The notes under the pieces: generated by a model | What the model was told of the DNA's origin: nothing | The model's database searches: none | Seen by the model: the letters and a program-made list of their open reading frames with translations, nothing else | Position numbers and translations under genes: made by a program | Part shown: piece after piece, positions 9,802 through 18,392 of the stretch | How the letters are laid out: each line of letters opens with the position of its first letter | Position numbering within the stretch: the stretch's first letter is position 1 | Source of the DNA: Deltaproteobacteria bacterium | GTDB taxonomy: Bacteria; Desulfobacterota; WTBG01; CAIYCZ01; CAIRTM01 | Assembly (NCBI GenBank): GCA_016875025.1 | Contig: VGSH01000013.1 | Coordinates: 1-42,196 of the forward strand | Reading direction: 5' to 3' | DNA length: 42,196 nt

Positions 9802-10245
9802 ATGACCCGCATAGCATGCAGACGGAGCATATCAGGGAACGCCCGGCTGTTTTTGGCGGCGGCGCTTGTGCTGCTGGCATGCCCGGCGCCTGCGGCTGAG
9901 CAGCCGGAGGCCGAATCCGCGCGCACGCAGGTGGGCGATGTTTTTGTCTGCGACAGCATTGTATCCGGAAAGCCGCAGGGGCGGTCCGTTGTTTTTTCAG
10001 CAGCGCAGGGCACCCTTTTCTGCTACAGTGATTTCGTGCTGGTTGCCGCTCCTGAGCAGATAACGCATGTCTGGTTTTTTCGGGACCGGGAGATCTCCCG
10101 GTTCCGGCTGACCATTCAGCCGCCGCGCTGGTCATCATACAGCAGCCTTAAAATTCCGCCGGGGAGCAAAGGTCCGTGGCGGGTTGACGTGCTTGGCGAA
10201 AACGGCGAGTTATACGGGGTTGCTCGTTTCAGTATTCTTGATTGA
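9802..10245 (+). CDS. DUF2914-type secreted protein
   Basis: Start assigned to MTRIACRRSISGNARLFLAAALVLLACPAPA (signal peptide). FCYSDFVLVAAPEQITHVWFFRDREISRFRLTI...SSLKIPPGSKGPWRVDVLGENGELYG resembles DUF2914. The ORF-track start at 9727 lies inside the MITE-like repeat. Confidence 0.7.
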   Translation: MTRIACRRSISGNARLFLAAALVLLACPAPAAEQPEAESARTQVGDVFVCDSIVSGKPQGRSVVFSAAQGTLFCYSDFVLVAAPEQITHVWFFRDREISRFRLTIQPPRWSSYSSLKIPPGSKGPWRVDVLGENGELYGVARFSILD

Positions 10246-10252
10246 CGCGCTC

Positions 10253-10506
10253 GTAAAAAGTCGCAACACCGTTGTCCAGTGCCTTTGTCAATACTTTAAA
10301 TTCCTGGATTTCGGCTTTCGAGACTGTGTCGCAATTCAAAAAGGTGTCATCTCGACCACCGGGAGAGATCTTTTACTGATGCAAAATCGCAATGACTGAA
10401 GATTTCTCACCCCGCTTGAGCGGGGATTCGAAATGACAGTCTATAATGAATTACGACACAGTCTGTGCGCCGGAATGACTGAAATTGGCATTTTCAGACT
10501 TTTTAC
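10253..10506. repeat. Nested MITE-like element: outer 10-bp IR enclosing an 18-bp IR element
   Basis: Outer GTAAAAAGTC (10253-10262) / GACTTTTTAC (10497-10506), perfect. Inner AGACTGTGTCGCAATTCA (10321-10338) / TGAATTACGACACAGTCT (10447-10464), 17/18 complementary. Confidence 0.7.
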
Positions 10507-10556
10507 AATCGTGTCAACTGTGAACATTTAACAATTTTATAGACACTGCTTGCTGT

Positions 10557-11963
10557 ATGTTTTTTCCGTTTGAGCTTCGCTGGCAGGATATCGTTGATAT
10601 TCTGCTCAACAGCTACATCCTCTTCCGCCTGTACGTGGTATTCCGCGGCACGAACGCCTTTCGTGTTTTTCTGGGCATCATGGGACTGCTGCTCGTGCAG
10701 CGCCTTGCGGTGGCTGTCGGATTGATCCTGACCAGCTGGGCCGTGCAGGGCATCACCGCAGTGGCGGCCCTGATCGTTGTCGTGGTGTTCCGCAATGAAA
10801 TCCGCTCCGCGCTGCAGGCGCGCAACCTGAAGACATTTTTCTGGGGCAGCCCCCGGCCGCTTTCGCGCACGCCGCACGCCTGCATTGCCGAGGCTGCCTT
10901 CGGCCTGGCCGAAAAAAGAATAGGCGGCCTGATCGTGCTGCCCGGCGACAGCGACGTGCACCTGGAAATACACAGCAGCCTGCGCATTGACTGCCGCCTG
11001 TCTCGTGAAATGCTGATGAGCGTTTTCTGGCCCGACAACCCGGTCCATGACGGCGCGGCCATCGTGCGCGGCGACCGTATCGAGGAGGTTGCCGCAGTGC
11101 TGCCGCTTTCCCAGCGCGATGATATGCCGTCGTACTGCGGCATGCGCCACCGGGCCGGCGCGGGTATTGCCGAAGCGGCCGATGCGATCGCCATCGTTAT
11201 TTCCGAGGAGCGCGGTACGGTCAGCGGTTTTTACAATGAGGAGTTCAGGACGTTTGCCGACGCTGCCGCGCTTGAGCACTATCTGGAGCGCCATCGTCCG
11301 GCTGTTGCTACCGTGAACGCCGACCGCCGCGAAGCCCTCACCATGGCCGTTGCCGGGCTCGTATCGCTGCTGTTTATCACGTCAGTGTGGTTCAGCTTTG
11401 CGCGGCGCGACGGTACTCTTGTGACCATGGAAATTCCGCTCGAATATGTGCGCCGCGATTCACATTTCGAGTATGTTGATGCCGACGTCGATACCGTGCG
11501 CCTGCAGCTCAGCGGTGCGGCAGCGCTGCTGAAAAACATCACTGCCTCACAGCTCAAGGCGCGTGTTGAGCTGAAAAGCGGCGTGATCGGTGAAAATGTT
11601 TTCCGGCTTGAGCCGTCGAATTTCAGTCTTCCTCCTGGCGTGGCGCTGCGCAAGGTGACACCGGATACCGTGACCGTCAGTCTGGACAGGGATGCCGTGC
11701 GCCTGCTGCCGGTGCAGGTCGACTGGATCGGCACGCTGTTGCCGGGGCTGCGCATCGAGTCCGTCGAGGTCATCCCGGAGCGTGTGCAGGTCAGCGGCCC
11801 GAGTCTGCGTATGGATGAGATTGCAACCGTCTATACTGAAGCGCTCGATGTATCGACGCTGCCGCGCGGTGTCATCAATGATGTACGGCTGGTCGTTCCG
11901 CAGGGTGCAAAAATGCTTGCGACTGACACGGTAACTGTCAGCTATGGTGTGCAGCGGCCCTGA
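10557..11963 (+). CDS. CdaA-type diadenylate cyclase (DAC domain) fused to C-terminal YbbR/CdaR-like region
   Basis: N-terminal TM segments; DNPVHDGAAIVRGDRI (DGA motif) and GMRHRAGAGIAEAADAIAIVISEERGTVS (RHR motif); then a TM segment and YbbR-like repeats (IPLEYV..., VQVDWIGTLLPGLRIESVEVIPERVQVSGPS). Confidence 0.88.
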   Translation: MFFPFELRWQDIVDILLNSYILFRLYVVFRGTNAFRVFLGIMGLLLVQRLAVAVGLILTSWAVQGITAVAALIVVVVFRNEIRSALQARNLKTFFWGSPRPLSRTPHACIAEAAFGLAEKRIGGLIVLPGDSDVHLEIHSSLRIDCRLSREMLMSVFWPDNPVHDGAAIVRGDRIEEVAAVLPLSQRDDMPSYCGMRHRAGAGIAEAADAIAIVISEERGTVSGFYNEEFRTFADAAALEHYLERHRPAVATVNADRREALTMAVAGLVSLLFITSVWFSFARRDGTLVTMEIPLEYVRRDSHFEYVDADVDTVRLQLSGAAALLKNITASQLKARVELKSGVIGENVFRLEPSNFSLPPGVALRKVTPDTVTVSLDRDAVRLLPVQVDWIGTLLPGLRIESVEVIPERVQVSGPSLRMDEIATVYTEALDVSTLPRGVINDVRLVVPQGAKMLATDTVTVSYGVQRP

Positions 11964-12040
11964 CAGCTGGATGAATGGTGGACATTGTGTGGACGCGGTG
12001 GACGAAGTATTTTTTCACTCTCGAAACAGCAGGGAGGGCA

Positions 12041-12529
12041 TCACGCAAGCGTTTTGCAGTAGATTAGCTTGCCGTCGCCGGGCGCGTAGAAATCTGACAG
12101 CAGAGCGGCCTGGCGGTAACCGCAGGCCGCGTAAAAGCTGCGCGTGGGCAGATACTGCTCCCGCGATGATGTGTCCGCGTACACCCGCGTTCCTCCGCGC
12201 TTCCTGATCGCGTCTTCAGCGGCCGCCATCAGGCATTGGCCGAGTCCTGAGCCCTGCTGTTCGGGCGCAACCGCGATCCAGTACAGATCAAAGCTCTCCC
12301 GCGTGAGCGGCACGGGCCCGAAACAGCAGTAGCCTTCAAGCTCCCCGTCAGCTTCGGCAAAGATAAAATAATAGCCGGACGCCTCCCCCTTTGCGAGCGC
12401 TTCTTCAACCAGTTCGCCTGCAATGGTTATTTCTTCATCGGAGAAAAAACCGGTGGATGAAATAAGCCGCCGCACGGATTCGATGTCCTTCATCTGCGGC
12501 TGTGCCCGCAGGCTGTAAGCACTCTTCAC
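12041..12529 (-). CDS. GNAT-family N-acetyltransferase
   Basis: LYWIAVAPEQQGSGLGQCLMAAAEDAIRKRGGTRVYADTSSREQYLPTRSFYAACGYRQ. 4-bp overlap with the upstream ATP-grasp gene. Confidence 0.88.
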   Translation of the reverse strand: MKSAYSLRAQPQMKDIESVRRLISSTGFFSDEEITIAGELVEEALAKGEASGYYFIFAEADGELEGYCCFGPVPLTRESFDLYWIAVAPEQQGSGLGQCLMAAAEDAIRKRGGTRVYADTSSREQYLPTRSFYAACGYRQAALLSDFYAPGDGKLIYCKTLA

Positions 12530-13524
12530 GAAACAGCCTCCTGTTTCAGTACGGCCGCGTGCAGGATGCGCTCAATCACAGCCTCAGGGGCATAACCGCT
12601 TTGCCCGGCAGCGGCCATGAAGCCCGCGTCGATTGAAAGGCAGGGATTGGCATTGATTTCAAGCACCCACGGCCGGTTGTGCGCATCGACCCTGAAATCA
12701 ACGCGTGCATAGCCGCGCAGCGAGAATTCGCGCCAGCAGGCCAGGGCCGCTGCTTTGAGGGACTCAAGCAGCGTGAGGTCGGTATCGCCAAAAGCAAATG
12801 AGCGCTGTGTGTTTATGTATTCAGGCGATGATTCGCTCCATTTCGCGCTGTAGCCGACAATTGCCGGCCGGTCACCGAAGTTTGTAAACATAATCTCGGC
12901 CGGCGCGAGCACTTCCGGGCCGCCGGGCCCGTCAAGTATCGAGAGGTTGAATTCGCGGCCTGCAATGAAGGCTTCGACAAAGAAGCGGCCTGAGCGGAAG
13001 CGTTGCGCGAATTTCCGGCGTGCGGCAGCGGCATCGGCCGTTGAGCCGATTTCAACAACGCAGTCAGCCTCAAGGCCGGCGGAGGCGTGCTCGGTTGCCG
13101 ACTTGATGATACAGGTGCCCGGTGCGCTCACGCAGGCGAGGGGATCATTCAGGTCGATATGCGCGGGTGTCGGTATGACGGCGCAGGCCATCAGGCGCTT
13201 GGCAATAAGTTTGTCGGATGTCAGAAAGAGCGCTGCGGCGGAAGAACCGGTAAAGGGGATGCCAACGGCTTCAAGCAGCGCAGGGTACACGTGAATGAGC
13301 GCATCCGATCCTGCAAGCGACTCGACCAGATTGAAAACCACGGCAGGCTGTGTTCGGCGTATCGTTGAGAGCACCTGCGCGCAGTCAAGGTCCGCGGCCA
13401 CACGGCAGACTGCATGTCCCAGCCGCTTGAGCGTCTCCGAGATTTCAGCGGCCTGCACCAGCACGTCCTGTTCGTCAGGGCCTGCGCCGGGTGCGACGTT
13501 GTTGTGCAGAACACAGACATTCAT
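12526..13524 (-). CDS. ATP-grasp ligase, D-alanine--D-alanine ligase-like
   Basis: VFNLVESLAGSDALIHVYPALLEAVGIPFTGSSAAALFLTSDKLIAKRLM; C-terminal GYARVDFRVDAHNRPWVLEINANPCLS. Confidence 0.88.
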   Translation of the reverse strand: MNVCVLHNNVAPGAGPDEQDVLVQAAEISETLKRLGHAVCRVAADLDCAQVLSTIRRTQPAVVFNLVESLAGSDALIHVYPALLEAVGIPFTGSSAAALFLTSDKLIAKRLMACAVIPTPAHIDLNDPLACVSAPGTCIIKSATEHASAGLEADCVVEIGSTADAAAARRKFAQRFRSGRFFVEAFIAGREFNLSILDGPGGPEVLAPAEIMFTNFGDRPAIVGYSAKWSESSPEYINTQRSFAFGDTDLTLLESLKAAALACWREFSLRGYARVDFRVDAHNRPWVLEINANPCLSIDAGFMAAAGQSGYAPEAVIERILHAAVLKQEAVS

Positions 13525-14545
13525 CGCATTATGCCCGCTGCTGCGCGGACCCGGTCAGGGGCCCGGTCAAGCAGGCCATATCGGGCGAGGGCCGAGGCCA
13601 TGATGCGGCTGATAAGCTCATCATAGGCGATGCCCTCGGCCGTGCAGATGATGGGCAGATCGCTGTGCGTGGGGTGCAGGCCAGCCAGCGGGTTAACTTC
13701 AATGAATTCGGGGATATTGCGCTCGTTGCCGCGCAGATCAACCCGGCCCGCGTCAAAGCAGCCCAGGCCGCGCCACACATCAAGCGCGGTCGCAACAGCC
13801 AGGGCGGCTTCACTGTCATCGGGCCGCGTGTAGGTTACCAGCTCCTCGCAGCGGTCTTTATTGAGGTAGGAATACACGCCCTGTTCGGCCTGCGCATGCA
13901 GGATCACTTCGGCGATGCCGACCGCGCATGCACGCTCAGCCGTGCCGACAATGCCAACGGTAAACTCCCGGCCGGAGAGATAGCGCTCGACCAGCACCGG
14001 CTGCGAGTACTGCTCCAGCAGCTGCGAGCACATCTGTACCAGTTCGGCGCGGGAGCGGATCACGGAGCGCTCCGTAACACCCTTGCTGGTGCCCTCTGAA
14101 TACGGTTTGACGAACAGGGGAAATTCCATGCGCACCTGCGCACTATCCTGCAGGGTCTCCACCAGGAAAACTCCGGGGTGGGGATGCCCATGTCGCGCAC
14201 GGCGCGTTTGGCCAGGGCCTTGTGCAGGGTGAGGCTCAGTATGCACGGATCTGAAAATGTGCAGGGAATGCGGTAGGCATTCAGCAGGCCCGGCACCTGG
14301 GCTTCGCGGCCGATGCCGTAGAGGCCCTCGCAGATATTGAACACCATGTCCCAGGTGTCACCGGAGGCAAGCGCCCTGACAAGGCTGAAAATATTGCCGA
14401 TCCGGCAGGTTTCAAACCCGATCCGCTGCAGGGCGCCTTCGATTGCCTGGATTGTTTCAGGCGAGTCGAATTCGGCGATCTGGTCTTCGCTCAGCCCAAG
14501 GCCGCGGTAATCATCCTTGAGGTCATAGGTTAAGCCGATCTTCAT
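13521..14545 (-). pseudogene. Second ATP-grasp (D-Ala-D-Ala ligase-like) gene, interrupted by an apparent 1-nt frameshift
   Basis: N-terminal half MKIGLTYDLKDDYRGLGLSEDQIAEFDSPETIQAI...FNICEGLYGIGREAQVPGLLNAYRIPCTFSDPCILSLTLHKALAKRAVRDMGIPTPE is in one frame; continuation VFLVETLQDSAQVRMEFPLFVKPYSEGTSKGV...EFIEVNPLAGLHPTHSDLP is in another. Frames join near 14171-14184 (CTCCGGGGTGGGG). Confidence 0.8.
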
Positions 14546-14570
14546 TGCGCTTTTGCTCCGGTCAAAGCTC

Positions 14571-15881
14571 TCAGATGCTGTCGGGATAGCGGAAAAACCT
14601 GCCCGCGTAATTTTTGAGAACGACATCATCGGATTCACGAGCCTGAAAGTAATCCGGCAGCAGGGGTATTTTCCCGCCGCCTTCCGGAGCATCGATAACG
14701 TAATGCGGCACAGCCAGGCCGGTGGTATGGCCGCGCAGGCCCTGAATGATTTCGAGCCCCTTTGCAACCGGCGTTCTGAAATGGGCTGACCCGCTGATGG
14801 GATCGCACTGGTACAGATAATAGGGCCTGACGCGGGCGCGCAGCAGGGCGTGGTACAGGGATTTCATGGTTGCCACGTCGTCGTTGATGCCCTTGAGCAG
14901 AACCGTCTGGCTGCCCAGCGGAATGCCGGCATCGGCCAGGCGGGCCAGGGCCTGCTGCGATTCGGGCGTCAGCTCGCGCGGATGCGTGAAATGGATATTG
15001 ATCCACAGGGGGTGATATTTTTTTAAAATCCGCACCAGGCCATCGGTGATGCGCTGCGGCAGCACGGCCGGCACCTTTGTCCCCGCACGGATGATCTCAA
15101 CATGGGGTATGCGCCGCAGCCGGTTCAGGAGCCAGTCGATGATCTCATCTGAGAGCGTCAGCGGATCGCCGCCCGAAATCAGTACGTCGCGGATTTCCGT
15201 GTGCTGCTCGATGTAGTCCAGGGCTGCGTCCCAGTTTTTGCGGGTTATGCCGAGATTCTGGTCATGGCCCACGCGCCGGGAGCGGGTGCAGTAGCGGCAG
15301 TAGGTTGAACAGAAGTCCGTGGTCAGGAACAGCACTCTGTCCGGATAGCGGTGCACAAGGCCCGGCACCGGCGAGTCGATTTCTTCGTGCAGGGGATCAT
15401 CGGATTCGACGCCCGTGTGCAGCAGCTCGTGCTCGGTGGGGATCACGCAGCGCCGGATCGGATCATCCGGGTCGGTGCGGTCTATCAGGGCCGCATAATA
15501 CGGCGTGACCGCCACAGGCAGCATGGTGACCGTGTTGCGCAACGCGCGCTGTTCCGCTTCAGAGAGCAGCATAAGCGTTGCAAGTTCGGCGGCCGTGCGT
15601 ATCCGGTTGCGTATCTGCCAGCGCCAGTCGTTCCACTCGCGGGTGGTGATAAACGGATAATGCTGTCTGCGGAATGATTTGATTAACGGGGATGTTCTGC
15701 CAATGGAATATTTTTTCTTTTTGGAACGGAAGTCCTCAAGGGGGGATACTGCGCCTGAGAGCTGCAGCAGTAGCGATGGAGGTTCGTCTGTCTCGCCGTC
15801 GTAATCCTCTTTCAGCATACAGGCGTCGGTTTCGTGGTGATACCCTGCAAGCGCTGTTTCAAGCGGGGTCTGTTTTTCCAT
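14571..15881 (-). CDS. Lysine 2,3-aminomutase family radical SAM protein (KamA/EpmB-like)
   Basis: FLTTDFCSTYCRYCTRSRRVG, VLISGGDPLTLSDEIIDWLL, ADAGIPLGSQTVLLKGIND, VRPYYLYQCDPISGSAHFRT. Confidence 0.93.
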   Translation of the reverse strand: MEKQTPLETALAGYHHETDACMLKEDYDGETDEPPSLLLQLSGAVSPLEDFRSKKKKYSIGRTSPLIKSFRRQHYPFITTREWNDWRWQIRNRIRTAAELATLMLLSEAEQRALRNTVTMLPVAVTPYYAALIDRTDPDDPIRRCVIPTEHELLHTGVESDDPLHEEIDSPVPGLVHRYPDRVLFLTTDFCSTYCRYCTRSRRVGHDQNLGITRKNWDAALDYIEQHTEIRDVLISGGDPLTLSDEIIDWLLNRLRRIPHVEIIRAGTKVPAVLPQRITDGLVRILKKYHPLWINIHFTHPRELTPESQQALARLADAGIPLGSQTVLLKGINDDVATMKSLYHALLRARVRPYYLYQCDPISGSAHFRTPVAKGLEIIQGLRGHTTGLAVPHYVIDAPEGGGKIPLLPDYFQARESDDVVLKNYAGRFFRYPDSI

Positions 15882-16197
15882 TCGTCGGGACTCCTTATAA
15901 AAGATTGGGATTGGTGCTACTACATCTTGGGGGTACTATCGGTGCAACGGCACAAGAAGTCAAGTAAAAATATAGTAATTTTGATCAAGGGATGAATTTT
16001 TTTTCAGCCCGGTTTGCTCCCGTGAAATGCGTGCGCTGCACTCCCGGCTCTGCACTGCACGCCGGGTTGCATATATCAGGAGCAGCCGCTATAATGGCGG
16101 CATGTTGTGCTGTGCGTGTCATGGATGCCGGGGCGCTGACTGTCAGGGCCCGGCTGGACGCTGATGTAGAGAATACTTTGTTTGAGCGGGCTGTTAT

Positions 16198-16803
16198 ATG
16201 CTTCAGCATTTTATATCAGAGAGCCCGAACCTGTTCACCTACGTGCTGCTGCCGCTGTTTATTTTCTTTGCCCGCATTGCCGATGTTACCCTGGGCACCT
16301 TCCGGATTATTTTTATATCGCGCGGCATGAAGTATCTCTCGGCGCTGGTCGGTTTTTTCGAGGTGTTTATCTGGCTGCTGGCCATCGGACAGATATTTCA
16401 GAATTTAACCAATATTTTGTGCTATTTCGCGTATGCGGCCGGGTTTGCGGGCGGCAGTTTTCTGGGGGTGTATATTTCCGAGAAGATTGCGATCGGCAAG
16501 GTGGTGCTGCGCATTATTACCGCCCGGGACGCAACGCAGCTGGTGCAGGAACTCAAAGACAGAAATTACGGGGTTACCACTGTTGAGGCGCAGGGTGCGC
16601 TCGGCACGGTTAAAATGGTTTTTTCAATCATCCCGCGCCAGTCCCTGCAGGACGCGCTGGAACTGGTTCAGCGCTGCAACCCGAAAGCGTTTTATTCGGT
16701 TGAGGACGTGCGTTCCGTGAGTGAAGGCATTTTCCCCCGGGCAGCCGGTGTTTTCAGCGGGAATTTTGTCGAGGCATTTCGTCTGCAGCGTAAGTCGAAA
16801 TAG
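16198..16803 (+). CDS. UPF0316/DUF2179-type membrane protein
   Basis: FFARIADVTLGTFRIIFISRGMKYLSALVGFFEVFIWLLAIGQIFQNL, and GVYISEKIAIGKVVLRIIT. Confidence 0.85.
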   Translation: MLQHFISESPNLFTYVLLPLFIFFARIADVTLGTFRIIFISRGMKYLSALVGFFEVFIWLLAIGQIFQNLTNILCYFAYAAGFAGGSFLGVYISEKIAIGKVVLRIITARDATQLVQELKDRNYGVTTVEAQGALGTVKMVFSIIPRQSLQDALELVQRCNPKAFYSVEDVRSVSEGIFPRAAGVFSGNFVEAFRLQRKSK

Positions 16804-16862
16804 CCCGGGGTGTCGTTGCGGCCGGTCAAAACCGTTTTGCGTTCACGAAAGAACAACGCCGT

Positions 16863-18392
16863 ATGGCAAGCGCACGGACACCTGAGCGTTTTTTTACCCG
16901 CGACAGCATCGCCGTACTCGCGCTGCTATGCGTTTTTGTCGCCTCGCGCCTGTGGTTTGCCCATGCCGGCGGCGCCTATGTCGCCAGCCCGCTCGCCTCC
17001 GCCAAGCAGTTTCTGGATGTAAACCTGCTGCAGCATGATCTTTTAAGAAGCCTGTGGTTTCTGCACGCACAGCCGCCTTTGTTCAATCTGTTTCTCGGTC
17101 TGGTTCTCAAAATCGCATCAAGTCCTGAGCTGATCTTTGAGCTGTGCTTCAGGCTCAGCGGGGCGCTGGTGCCGCTTTTCATGTACGGCACACTCTCTTT
17201 GCTGGGGGTAAACCGGGTTGCGGCTTTTGTCTCAACGGTTTGTTTCATGCTGAACCCATCGCTGTTTTTGTATGAGAGCCTGCTCTACTATACGCATGTC
17301 GAGGGCGTGCTGATCATGGCAGCGGCTTTTTTCCTGGCGCGCTGGGGACTGCGCACACGGGCGGCGGATCTTGCTGTGTTCTGGTTTGTGCTGGCGTGTT
17401 TGGGGCTGACGCGCTCGCTGTTTCACCCGATTTTTTTTGTTGTGCTTGCTTTGCTGATGGGTCTTTTTGTGTGGTGTCAGAACAGGCCGGTGCGACCGTT
17501 CGCGGTTGCCGCAGGCCTAGTCCTGCTGGTGCTTGGCGCATGGTGCCTGAAGAACCTGATCATCTTCGGTTTTTTCGGCACATCCTCCTGGGGGGGCATG
17601 AGCCTGTGGACCAAGGCCAATGGCTACGCTCCTGATCAGCTTGAGAAATTCCACGTCCGTGGGCTTGTCAGTGCGGTGGCCCTGCGGGCCGAGCTTTTGC
17701 CGTTTCAGCCCATAGGAAATTTCACCAGCGACAATCTGCTCACAATCGATGCCTGCCATCATCCGGCCGACTGTTGCGAACTGCGCCCGGAAGGGTATCC
17801 CAATTTTAACCACATCGGCTACGTGGCGCTGTCGCGTCAGCTGGGGCACGATGCGCTGCAGCTCATCCGCCACGATCCGGAAACGTTCTGGCTTAATACG
17901 GCCGGGGCCTTCAGTTTAACGCTGTGGTATGCATCCGATTCCGTGCATGCCTTATTTGCTGACAATCTGGCTGTGCTTAAGCCGCTTGAGCAGCTGTATC
18001 GCTACCTGTTTTTCGGGTTTCTGGGTGTGCAGAACCGGCACTCTGATCCGCGGCTGTGGGTGCGCACGGTTTGTGTGAGCGCCCTGTTCGGAGTGCTCTA
18101 TATTCTTACGATCGTACAGGTTCTGCGCCGGCAGAAAAGCCGCGAGCGCTATGCCACGGTGCTGGTGTGCCTGTTTTGCATGCTGGCTCACGTCTTTGTG
18201 CTGCTGGTTTCATCGTTCATCGAATTCGGCGAAAACCCTCGCTTCCGATTTCCGGTTGACGGCGCGTTTTTCATGATCGCGGCACTCATCCTGCTGCCGC
18301 GCCGGCGGCAGCAGGATGAGTGCTATGAGGATGAAGTCCTGTGCGGCCCGGCACGCATGCTGAGGGGAGGAGCGAATGGAAATGCACTCTGA
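16863..18392 (+). CDS. Polytopic membrane protein, glycosyltransferase family 39-like
   Basis: Multiple TM helices; SLWFLHAQPPLFNLFLGLVLK resembles the GT39/ArnT-like first-loop region. Confidence 0.7.
   Translation: MASARTPERFFTRDSIAVLALLCVFVASRLWFAHAGGAYVASPLASAKQFLDVNLLQHDLLRSLWFLHAQPPLFNLFLGLVLKIASSPELIFELCFRLSGALVPLFMYGTLSLLGVNRVAAFVSTVCFMLNPSLFLYESLLYYTHVEGVLIMAAAFFLARWGLRTRAADLAVFWFVLACLGLTRSLFHPIFFVVLALLMGLFVWCQNRPVRPFAVAAGLVLLVLGAWCLKNLIIFGFFGTSSWGGMSLWTKANGYAPDQLEKFHVRGLVSAVALRAELLPFQPIGNFTSDNLLTIDACHHPADCCELRPEGYPNFNHIGYVALSRQLGHDALQLIRHDPETFWLNTAGAFSLTLWYASDSVHALFADNLAVLKPLEQLYRYLFFGFLGVQNRHSDPRLWVRTVCVSALFGVLYILTIVQVLRRQKSRERYATVLVCLFCMLAHVFVLLVSSFIEFGENPRFRFPVDGAFFMIAALILLPRRRQQDECYEDEVLCGPARMLRGGANGNAL
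18282..18323. repeat. Perfect 19-bp inverted repeat with 4-nt loop, inside the reading frame
   Basis: GCACTCATCCTGCTGCCGC (18282-18300), GCCG loop, GCGGCAGCAGGATGAGTGC (18305-18323). Confidence 0.95.

Noticed and set aside
12526-14545. Peptidoglycan/vancomycin-resistance ligase cluster
   Set aside because: No vanH/vanX or mur genes nearby; KamA and GNAT partners point elsewhere.
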